Below, piece after piece: positions 7,282 through 12,618 of a stretch of DNA of 12,618 nt (position 1 is the stretch's first letter; the number at the start of each line of letters is the position of its first letter). The position numbers and the translations under genes were made by a program. The DNA is taken from NCBI GenBank assembly GCA_030151985.1, contig JASLDZ010000176.1:1-12618 (forward strand). The letters are read 5' to 3'. Under the pieces are notes generated by a model. The model made no database searches, was not told the DNA's origin, and was given only the letters and a program-made list of their open reading frames with translations. The stretch comes from Caulobacteraceae bacterium (GTDB lineage Bacteria; Pseudomonadota; Alphaproteobacteria; Caulobacterales; Caulobacteraceae).

Positions 7282-8277
7282 TCAAGCCTCGAGGTCGGAC
7301 CCGACGGCGATCACCACCCGCCCCATCAGTTGGCGGTTCTCGAGTTCCTGGTGCAGGACGGCGACGTCGGCGAGCGGCCGCTCCATCGAAATGGGAGCCC
7401 GCAAGCGCCCATCGACGAGGTCCTGGACGATCCGCCTCTCGGCTTCCGGTCCCCGGAGCGCCTCCACCTGCCTCAGCGACATGCCTCCAACGCTGAAGCT
7501 CTTGTTGATGAGCATCTCGGTCGGCGCGGGGCTGGGGTAGGCGCCCGCGCTGGCGCCGAAGAACACGATCCGTCCCAAGGGCGCGATCAGGTCGAAGTTC
7601 CGGGCCGCCTGCGCCCCGCCGTTTCCGTCCAGGATGACGTCGAACGGCCGACCGGAGTTCCTCTCGAGCGCTCTCTGCTCCCAGCCCGCCTGGCGGTAGT
7701 CGACGATGCCGACGCCGAAGGTCTCTCCGAACCGCGCCTTGGCTTCGCCGCCGGCGAGACCGACCACCCTGGCGCCGGCGTTGCGGGCGAGCTGCGCGGC
7801 CATGATCCCGACCGCTCCTGCGGCGGAATGGATGAGAACGCTCTCCCCCGCTTGCAGCCGCGCGACCGAGTTGAGCGCGTGCCAGGCCGTCAGGCTGCAC
7901 CCGCGGTAGGCGCAGCCCGTCCGCAGGTCCATCCGGTCGTCGAGCTCGATCAGGCCCCGGGTCGAGGTGACCGAGTACTCGGCGTAGCCCCCGAACGACA
8001 ACCGCGAGAGCACCCGGCGGCCGAGCCATGCCTCGTCGACGTCCTGCCCCACCGCATCCACCAGGCCCGTATGCTCGGCTCCCGGAACGAAGGGGTAGTC
8101 GACCGGCATCCAGGCCAGGCGCTCACGCCGCAACATCGCGTCGACGGGGTTCAGGCCGACGAACGCCACCTTGATCCGGACGCCGCCCCGGCCGGGCTCC
8201 GGTATCGGCAAGCGTCTCGTCACGAGAGCGGAGGGCGGACCCGGCGCCTCGACCACGACGGCGGTCATCTCAGGCAT
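7282..8277 (-). CDS. zinc-independent MDR-family NAD(P)H oxidoreductase (quinone-oxidoreductase type)
   Basis: 331 residues, the usual length for zeta-crystallin/quinone oxidoreductases. Seen: the substrate-domain signature GLNPVDAMLRR (41-51), VPGAEHTGLVDAVG (64-77), the hinge AWHALNSVARLQAGESVLIH, and the Rossmann glycine motif SAAGAVGIMAAQLA (151-164). The structural zinc cysteine cluster of alcohol dehydrogenases is absent. Family members reduce quinones or the C=C bond of enones and enoyl compounds with NADPH. The first eight bases overlap the end of the VOC gene, and GGAG lies six bases before the ATG, so the two are co-transcribed. The role is probably a redox step of the same catabolic set; cytoplasmic. 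Family call firm, substrate open. Confidence 0.93.
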   Translation of the reverse strand: MPEMTAVVVEAPGPPSALVTRRLPIPEPGRGGVRIKVAFVGLNPVDAMLRRERLAWMPVDYPFVPGAEHTGLVDAVGQDVDEAWLGRRVLSRLSFGGYAEYSVTSTRGLIELDDRMDLRTGCAYRGCSLTAWHALNSVARLQAGESVLIHSAAGAVGIMAAQLARNAGARVVGLAGGEAKARFGETFGVGIVDYRQAGWEQRALERNSGRPFDVILDGNGGAQAARNFDLIAPLGRIVFFGASAGAYPSPAPTEMLINKSFSVGGMSLRQVEALRGPEAERRIVQDLVDGRLRAPISMERPLADVAVLHQELENRQLMGRVVIAVGSDLEA

Positions 8278-9229
8278 GCGCGTCTCCGCAAAGCCAGATC
8301 AACGGCCCGCCGGGCGCGCGCAGGAGAGCACCCGACGCGCCAAGCCCGGGAAGGTCCAGGTCGACGACGCCGGACAGATCCTCCGCCCCGGCCCGGACGG
8401 CCCCTTCCACGTTGAGCCCTATCGCTCGGGACGGAAAGCCCATGGCGAAGTAGCCGATGTTGCCGGCGTGGGCGCGGCCGATCCGGTCGGGAACGTCGTA
8501 GTTCAGGGGCTCGTTCAGAGAGACCTTTCCGAAGAAATGCTGTCCCTCCAGGAACACGGTCCTGGATTTCGCCGCCGTGGGTCGACACAGAAAGTGGTTC
8601 GTCTCCGGGCGTCCAAGGACCTCGTCCAGTACGACCGATAGGCGGAAGGCGTGCTGGAAGAACGACATCGCCGGCTCGACGGAGCGAACGCAGCAGGCGG
8701 TCGTCGCGACCGGGCTGAATCCCGCGGCGGTGGAGCCGAACGCCGCCGCCGCGGCTCGAATCCTGCCGGTGAAGGTGGTTTCGGGACCCAGCGGCTGGAC
8801 GAGGTTGATCGACACCCCGTCAGGACCGTCGAACAGCACCTCGACCGCTGAGCCCGCATCCCCCACCGGATACTCCACGGGCTCGCTCCAGAGACGGAAG
8901 CCGCGGGCCCGCAGGTCCGACGCCGTCCGCCGCAGATCCGCGACGTAGAAGTTGATGTTCCACAGCCCCCGGGTGGTCCGGTCCTGAGGATTCCGGATGC
9001 GCTCGGGCGCCTGGCCCGGGCACTGCAGGAGCAGAACCTGGCCGACCGGCAGTCCGCACGCCCGCATCAACGTCCATCGAACGGAGGGCCCGGCCTCGAC
9101 CCCCAGGAAGGCGCGAAGACGCTCGGAGCGCCCTTCGGCCGCCACGTCGAAGCCGATCACGTCCCGATAGAAGGCGATGGAGGCGTCGAGGTCCTCCGCG
9201 GCGATACAGGCGAAGCCCAGCGCTCCCAT
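8270..9229 (-). CDS. two-domain VOC (glyoxalase-fold) protein lacking canonical metal ligands
   Basis: From the ATG at 9229 the product has 319 residues and two VOC domains (about 2-147 and 172-313). Domain 1 opens with FACIAAEDLDASIAFYRDVIGF and continues with WNINFYVADL and GVSINLVQP. Domain 2 has VRSVEPAMSFFQHAFRL and ends in GGPLIWLC. Where metal-dependent relatives have His/Gln or Glu, this protein shows Phe6, Asn91, Asn142, Thr176 and Trp312. The two-domain layout recalls type I extradiol dioxygenases, but their iron ligands are not present, so I do not call it one. The frame extends up to a TTG at 9301, but that start lacks a ribosome site and the VOC fold begins right at the 9229 ATG. 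It is the first gene of a two-gene minus-strand unit with the MDR reductase and diverges from the unknown-protein gene at 9451. Confidence 0.85.
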   Translation of the reverse strand: MGALGFACIAAEDLDASIAFYRDVIGFDVAAEGRSERLRAFLGVEAGPSVRWTLMRACGLPVGQVLLLQCPGQAPERIRNPQDRTTRGLWNINFYVADLRRTASDLRARGFRLWSEPVEYPVGDAGSAVEVLFDGPDGVSINLVQPLGPETTFTGRIRAAAAAFGSTAAGFSPVATTACCVRSVEPAMSFFQHAFRLSVVLDEVLGRPETNHFLCRPTAAKSRTVFLEGQHFFGKVSLNEPLNYDVPDRIGRAHAGNIGYFAMGFPSRAIGLNVEGAVRAGAEDLSGVVDLDLPGLGASGALLRAPGGPLIWLCGDAHA

Positions 9230-9450
9230 CTCGTCGATCCCGCAGCGGCGGCTCGCAGAGGCGGCCGACGGCAGGCTCGTGCACGGCGGGAAGTCCGGCA
9301 ATCAGTTTACGGCCGAGGATGCACAGATCACGGTTGTGGATCGGCGGCGCGGGGCATCGACAAATCCGTTCTGTCGATACGCTCGCCTTACGCGTTGGAT
9401 CACCCCGGCGAAAACGAGATCGTGAGGGACGCAGACGGGCGACCAATCTC
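9230..9450. promoter_or_regulatory. divergent promoter region between the VOC and unknown-protein genes
   Basis: A 221-bp gap between two outward-facing genes, so it should hold promoters for both units. No strong -35/-10 pair stands out on either strand. TTGTGG at 9334-9339 on the plus strand is a possible -35, with a poor -10 about 17 bases later that would fall on the inverted repeat at 9356. The right part contains AT-richer patches (CAAATCCGTT, CGAAAACGAGATC). Confidence 0.4.
9356..9378. promoter_or_regulatory. perfect inverted repeat ATCGACA-N9-TGTCGAT, candidate operator
   Basis: Two perfect 7-bp arms are separated by nine bases, so the arm centres lie 16 bp apart, about one and a half helical turns. 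It lies 73 bp before the plus-strand ATG at 9451 and 127 bp before the minus-strand ATG at 9229. This spacing and location suit a dimeric regulator controlling both divergent units. A T-N11-A pattern, as used by LysR proteins, can be placed inside it but is not centred. The LysR encoded at 11077-12054 is one candidate; a TetR, GntR or MarR protein encoded elsewhere is equally possible. Confidence 0.45.
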
Positions 9451-10167
9451 ATGAAGCACAAGACGGTTCGCGGCAAGATCGTCGCCATGACCGAGCGCGA
9501 CGGCCAGCCGTTCGAGCGAGGGCGGGAGTGGTTCTCCATCACCCATCACGAAGACGGGCAGCGCACGATCCGGGCCCAGTGCGAGCTCGACGACCGGGAG
9601 CTTCTGCGAGAGGTGGTCTACACCGTCCGGCCGGATCTGACGCCGGCCGACTGCTTCATTCGGCTGCACAAGAGCGGGAAGTTCCTGGGCAGCGGGTGGA
9701 TCCGGTTTGAAGAGGATTTCGCGGAATGCGAAGTCTACAACGCCCGCATGGGCCGGGTGAGCCAGACCTATCCCTTGAGCTCGAGAGCCAAGGGCTTCGG
9801 CAACCACCCCGTGACGTGCGACGCGCTGCTTCTCTCCATCTTCGACCACGGTCGCGCCGAGCGCGTGCAGCCGGCCCATGGCGTCCTGATGTCCTCGCTC
9901 GAGCACGATGGAAGCTCGGGTCCGATGCTCAGCGGCATCGAGTTCGGGATCGAATACCTGGGCCGGGAAACCATCCAGACGAGGGTGGGGGAATTCGAGA
10001 CCGACCACTACCGCTTCATCCTGGACGGCAGCTTCCCCGACGCGCACCCGGTGGAAGAACTCTGGGTCATCCCGGAGACGTACATGTTCGTGAAAGTGAC
10101 GGTGGGCGGCTACATCAACACCAGCTTCGAGCTTGTGGAGCTGGAGGACGTGCCGCAACGATCCTGA
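9451..10167 (+). CDS. conserved protein of unknown function, DUF3108-like C-terminal half
   Basis: 238 residues from the ATG at 9451; the frame is open further upstream (to 9319) but that part reads like non-coding sequence. There is no signal peptide and no membrane segment. The protein is rich in alternating hydrophobic and polar stretches that suggest a beta-rich fold. The C-terminal half contains GRETIQTRVGEFETDHYRF (171-189), then DGSFPDAHPVEELW and a closing strand YMFVKVTVGGY. The G-x-E-x-I-x-T-x-x-G-x-F-x-T pattern recalls DUF3108/lipocalin-like proteins. I do not recognise an enzyme motif. I recall similar stand-alone proteins in sphingomonad catabolic clusters, but this is memory only. 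The ribosome site is weak. Two NTF2-like genes follow after 15 bases and a 4-bp overlap, so it is probably the first gene of a three-gene operon. Confidence 0.8.
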   Translation: MKHKTVRGKIVAMTERDGQPFERGREWFSITHHEDGQRTIRAQCELDDRELLREVVYTVRPDLTPADCFIRLHKSGKFLGSGWIRFEEDFAECEVYNARMGRVSQTYPLSSRAKGFGNHPVTCDALLLSIFDHGRAERVQPAHGVLMSSLEHDGSSGPMLSGIEFGIEYLGRETIQTRVGEFETDHYRFILDGSFPDAHPVEELWVIPETYMFVKVTVGGYINTSFELVELEDVPQRS

Positions 10168-10182
10168 TCCAGGACGCCTCAG

Positions 10183-10599
10183 GTGAGCTTCACGCAATTC
10201 CGGGACCTGTGGTCAGCGGCGAACGCATCCGCCGACCACGCCTTCGTCGAGCGCTGCTGGACCGCGGACGGGACGTTCGTTCCGTCCGACGGCCCGGTGA
10301 TCGTCGAGGGGTCCGCCGCGATCGCTCGGTGGATGCTCCTTCGGCGCGGAGGTCGGCCGTTCAGGCTGGCGCTCACCGAGCTGTGCAGTTGGCGTTGCGA
10401 CGACACCTTCGTCGTCGCGGCGACGCAGACCACCGTGGTCGACCCGGAGGGCCCCGCCGCCGGTCGGGTCGTCACCCTTCTGGCCGCACTCGCGCTGGGG
10501 GAGGGGTCGAGGCTTCGCCACGTCGCCGAGGCCGCCCCCGCGGTGCTCCCCCAGATCATCGCGGCCTACAAGGCTCAAGCCCGGCAGCTCTTCCCGTGA
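10183..10599 (+). CDS. NTF2/SnoaL-like protein, first of a tandem pair
   Basis: 138 residues from a GTG start that has AGGA eight bases upstream. The N-terminal helix FRDLWSAANASADHAFVERCWTADGTFVP and the later VEGSAAIARW are the usual opening of NTF2-like folds (helix, then W-x-x-D-G-x-F, then G-x-x-A-I). The middle strand DDTFVVAATQTTVVDPEG and LLAALALGEGSRLRHV complete the curved sheet. The fold hosts ketosteroid-isomerase, polyketide cyclase and dehydratase activities as well as ligand-binding proteins. Without the key acidic and aromatic residues being alignable by eye I cannot choose one. The gene starts 15 bases after the unknown protein and its stop overlaps the next gene as GTGA, so it is translated with both. 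Confidence 0.75.
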   Translation: MSFTQFRDLWSAANASADHAFVERCWTADGTFVPSDGPVIVEGSAAIARWMLLRRGGRPFRLALTELCSWRCDDTFVVAATQTTVVDPEGPAAGRVVTLLAALALGEGSRLRHVAEAAPAVLPQIIAAYKAQARQLFP

Positions 10600-11054
10600 C
10601 GGACCCTGCGGTCGCCGCGGGCGATCTGACGCAGCTCGTGGAAACGTACGTCGGCCTCTCCAAGGGCATGCGCTTCGAGGAGAAGAGAGCCTTCTGGGAC
10701 GCCGAGGAGGCCAGGCCGCTGCTCAAGCCCGAGGAGTCTCCCACCGCCTTGATCGGCTGGCCCGCCATCACGGACTATTGGACCCAAACCCGTCGCAGCC
10801 TCAGGAACCTGGAGTCGAGGTGCTGGGACGTTTCGGCGGTGCAGCTTGAGCGGGACCTCGCGCTCGTCATCTACAAGCTGGCTTGGCGGGCCGAGGTCGA
10901 CGGGCCGTTCCTGTCCGGCGCTCCCCTCGGAGCCCTGGTGAGAGTGAGCGCCTTCCTGCGGTTCAGAGGCGGGGCCTGGAAGTTCTTCGCCTATGTCGAA
11001 GGACATCTGGACGCCGTCGCCTTCGCCGCCGCCATGGACGGGACCGAAGCCTAG
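10596..11054 (+). CDS. NTF2/SnoaL-like protein, second of the pair
   Basis: 152 residues from a GTG that overlaps the stop of the previous gene by four bases (GTGA). The pattern LTQLVETYVGLSKGMRFEEKRAFW, then GWPAITDYW, and the strand pair LVIYKLAWRAEVDG and VRVSAFLRFRGGAWKFFAYVEGH match the SnoaL-like/NTF2 fold: N-terminal helices, a G-x-x-A-I-x-x-Y-W turn, and long C-terminal strands. The two neighbours share the fold but little visible sequence, so they may form a hetero-oligomer or catalyse successive steps; this is inference. The gene ends 22 bp before the convergent lysR stop. No T-tailed terminator is seen in that gap. Confidence 0.78.
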   Translation: MTDPAVAAGDLTQLVETYVGLSKGMRFEEKRAFWDAEEARPLLKPEESPTALIGWPAITDYWTQTRRSLRNLESRCWDVSAVQLERDLALVIYKLAWRAEVDGPFLSGAPLGALVRVSAFLRFRGGAWKFFAYVEGHLDAVAFAAAMDGTEA

Positions 11055-11076
11055 CGGCGGTCTCGCCCGACGGCCG

Positions 11077-12054
11077 TCACCCGAGGGCGGAAGGCTCGGC
11101 AAGCTCGACCTCCTTCGTCGCCGGCTCTGCACGGTATTCCTTGGAAAGGGCGCGGGTCGCCCGTTCAAAGCATGAGATGATCGCCGACGAGGCCGGCTGC
11201 AGCGCGTGCCGCTCCAGGTGGGTGACGAACGCCTGCACCGATCGTGTCGGCAGGCCGATGTCCCGCACGACGATCAGGCCCGCCTCCACCTCGGTGCGGA
11301 CCGACTCCAGGCCGAGCAGGCTGATGAAGTCGGACCGCATGATCAGCGCCTTCGCCAGGTCCAGGCAGTCGGTCCGCACCACGTAGCGGGGGCCTTCCCC
11401 TCCGGCGTTGCGGATGAGGGAAAACACGTCCTCCCAGGGCTTGGTGAAGCCGTCGGGGATGCACCAACGATGCTGCCCGAGCCCGGCGATGTCGATGCGT
11501 CCCGAGGACAGCGGGTGACCCGGCTTCATCGAGACGATGTTGAGGGCGTGCTGGTATGCGCAGTTCAGAGGGCGGTGCTCCAGACCGCTTTCCGGGTCCG
11601 GACTTGCGAGAGGAGAGGTGAAGGCGAGCTCGATCTTTCCCGCGGTGAGCAGCTCGAACAACTGTTTGGAAGTCCCGACCGTCACCGACACCCGTATCCG
11701 GGGCCGCGCCTTAGCGAAGAGCAGCACGGCGTCGGGCGCGACATCCGCGGCGAAGTTCGGCGTGATGCCGATCCTGAGCTGCCCGTCGACCCCGCCCTTG
11801 AAGGCCATGAGCTCGGCCGCCGCAAAGTCGAGTTCTCCACACGCCATCCGCGCGCGCTTCTCGAACAGGCGCCCCATCGGCGTCAGCTCGGCGCCGAACC
11901 TTCCGCGCTCGAACAGCTTGACCTGAAGATCAGCTTCCAGCGTCGCGACGCTGTGGCTCAGCGCCTGCTGTGAAAGGCTGACCGCCTCGGCCGCCCGGCC
12001 GAACTGCTTATGCTCGGCCACGGCGAGGAAGTGCCGGATCTGTCGCAGTTCCAT
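11077..12054 (-). CDS. LysR-family transcriptional regulator
   Basis: 325 residues, normal for the family. The N-terminus MELRQIRHFLAVAEHKQFG, with AAEAVSLSQQALSHSVATLE (21-40), is a typical LysR winged helix-turn-helix, followed by the linker helix and LFERGRFGAELTPMG. The effector-binding domain starts at about GQLRIGITPNFA (91) and carries GKIELAFTSPL and the C-terminal HALQPASSAIISCFERATR. These proteins bind DNA as tetramers and respond to a pathway metabolite. The frame stays open upstream, but the ATG at 12054 begins exactly at the family N-terminus and has GGAG about ten bases before it. It is convergent with the NTF2 operon and not divergent from any visible target. It is the only regulator in the window, so it is a plausible controller of the flanking operons. 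Its upstream region enters a long palindrome after 44 bases. Confidence 0.95.
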   Translation of the reverse strand: MELRQIRHFLAVAEHKQFGRAAEAVSLSQQALSHSVATLEADLQVKLFERGRFGAELTPMGRLFEKRARMACGELDFAAAELMAFKGGVDGQLRIGITPNFAADVAPDAVLLFAKARPRIRVSVTVGTSKQLFELLTAGKIELAFTSPLASPDPESGLEHRPLNCAYQHALNIVSMKPGHPLSSGRIDIAGLGQHRWCIPDGFTKPWEDVFSLIRNAGGEGPRYVVRTDCLDLAKALIMRSDFISLLGLESVRTEVEAGLIVVRDIGLPTRSVQAFVTHLERHALQPASSAIISCFERATRALSKEYRAEPATKEVELAEPSALG

Positions 12055-12173
12055 GGCGCTTCTTCTCCGATCTCGGTGGATACGGAGCCGCGGAACCCTT
12101 GAGCAGGCGCAACACCCGTCGTCGCGATCAGCGTTCCATGGCGCTGTGCGTTGAGCAACCGCCCCAGGCCGCC

Positions 12174-12227
12174 GCCGCGCGCGAGAAGCGCCTTCACGAC
12201 GCTGGAGCCGGTCTGGCCGCTCGCCCC
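12174..12227 (-). pseudogene. possible NmrA/SDR nucleotide-binding fragment in left arm
   Basis: On the minus strand one frame reads GASGQTGSSVVKALLARG, matching the glycine-rich turn and first helix of NmrA-type NAD(P)-binding proteins (GATGxTGxxVVxALLARG). The family continues into a strand such as HEVRALVR, but here the frame runs on as GGLGRLLNAQRHGT and loses the resemblance. No start codon or upstream beta strand is joined to it in frame. Best read as a gene remnant carried by the inverted repeat, though an 18-residue match in GC-rich DNA is short. Confidence 0.35.
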
Positions 12228-12488
12228 CGGCGCCCGCGTCCGCGTGCCGCCCCCGGCCAGGTCCGCGACGGCCGCCTGACGCCCACGCGCCGTGCCTCGC
12301 CCGCCGAGGGGCGGGAGGGCGGGGATGAGTGCAAGGCTGTCCTCGTGGCGGCAGGGCGTGTTCGCGCCACGAGGACAACCTTGCACTCATCCCAGCCCTC
12401 TTGCGCCTCGGCGGGCGAGGCACGGCGCGTGGGCGTCAGCCGGCCGGCGCGGGCTTGGCCGGGGGCGGCACGCGGACACGGGCGCCGG

Positions 12489-12542
12489 GGGGCGAGCGGC
12501 CGGACCGGCTCCAGCGTCGTGATGGCGCTTCTCGCGCGCGGC
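12489..12542 (+). pseudogene. possible NmrA/SDR nucleotide-binding fragment in right arm
   Basis: The mirror copy on the plus strand reads GASGRTGSSVVMALLARG, with two amino-acid changes from the left-arm copy. A one-base difference a few codons later shifts the downstream frame (GGGPGAVAQRT), and another one-base difference shifts the frame just upstream. The two copies therefore do not share an open frame across the arm, as expected for non-coding remnants. Confidence 0.33.
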
Positions 12543-12618
12543 GGCGGTCCAGGGGCGGTTGCTCAACGCACAGCGCCATGGAACGCTGATCGCGACGACG
12601 GGTGTTGCGCCTGCTCAA

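Larger units (their letters stand above)
12099..12618. repeat. long near-perfect inverted repeat, arms about 250 bp, 14-nt loop
   Basis: The left arm 12099-12350 (252 bp) is matched by the reverse complement of 12365-12618 (254 bp). A hand alignment gives about 13 substitutions and two single-base gaps, so roughly 94 percent identity. The loop is 12351-12364. The outermost 67 bp (12099-12165 and 12552-12618) are identical, and the differences lie in the inner part. Nested in each arm is a smaller hairpin around CCTCG-GCGGG-CGAGG. The right arm reaches the window end, so the true outer boundary and any target-site duplication are not visible. No transposase is seen. Possible readings are a foldback or MITE-like element, an inverted duplication, or an assembly foldback; the substitutions argue against a simple exact artefact. 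Confidence 0.92.

Noticed and set aside
8270..9229. Type I extradiol dioxygenase for the two-domain VOC gene
   Set aside because: Size and domain layout fit, but the His-His-Glu iron ligands are not visible at the expected positions.
9301..9319. TTG start at 9301 for the VOC gene
   Set aside because: No ribosome binding site precedes it and the 24 extra residues show no domain; the ATG at 9229 begins directly at the VOC fold.
11069..11078. Palindrome GACGGCCGTC between the convergent NTF2 and lysR genes as a bidirectional terminator
   Set aside because: It has no loop and no flanking T or A tract; ten-base GC palindromes are common in DNA of this composition.
12048..12145. 13-base direct repeat GTTCCATGGCGCT at the lysR start and in the left palindrome arm
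   Set aside because: A match of this length is close to what chance gives in a 12-kb GC-rich window, and flanking bases do not align.
1..12618. tRNA, rRNA, CRISPR arrays, transposases, integrases or phage genes
   Set aside because: None could be recognised on either strand; the only repeat structure of note is the inverted repeat at the right end.

Overview
The window is very GC-rich DNA (about two-thirds G+C by eye) carrying tightly packed bacterial genes. A TonB-dependent receptor with an EIVVTAQRR-type TonB box, a LysR regulator and a set of small-molecule catabolic enzymes point to a Gram-negative proteobacterium. A sphingomonad- or Caulobacter-like alphaproteobacterium fits best, but this is inferred from gene content and style only.

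Layout. (1) Positions 6945 to 1, minus strand: a compact five-gene operon, read right to left. It encodes a TonB-dependent outer-membrane receptor, an exported protein with about twelve beta-propeller repeats, a 12-helix MFS transporter, a bicupin, and an alpha/beta hydrolase that runs off the left edge. The first three genes are joined by 4-bp GTGA overlaps and the last two follow after short gaps with good ribosome binding sites. (2) Positions 9229 to 7282, minus strand: a two-gene unit with an 8-bp overlap, a double-domain VOC (glyoxalase-fold) protein and a zinc-less quinone-oxidoreductase-type MDR enzyme. A 336-bp AT-richer gap separates it from the receptor operon. (3) Positions 9451 to 11054, plus strand, divergent from (2): a conserved protein of unknown function followed by two small NTF2/SnoaL-like proteins. 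A perfect 7-9-7 inverted repeat lies in the divergent gap. (4) Positions 12054 to 11077, minus strand: a LysR regulator convergent with (3). (5) Positions 12099 to 12618: two arms of about 250 bp that are near-perfect inverted copies around a 14-nt loop, reaching the right edge of the window.

How it may work together (inference). The receptor would bring a scarce organic compound across the outer membrane, the propeller protein would bind or hydrolyse it (for example a lactone) in the periplasm, and the MFS protein would move it or a product across the inner membrane. The bicupin, hydrolase, MDR reductase, VOC protein and NTF2-like proteins would then process it in the cytoplasm, with the LysR protein as candidate regulator. 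The substrate cannot be read from the sequence. Several proteins lack the textbook catalytic residues of their fold: the hydrolase has His in the nucleophile elbow, the VOC protein lacks the usual metal ligands, and the first cupin has no HxH. The pathway may therefore use unfamiliar chemistry. The most unusual DNA feature is the long palindrome upstream of lysR; both arms carry what looks like a fragment of an NmrA/SDR-type nucleotide-binding gene.
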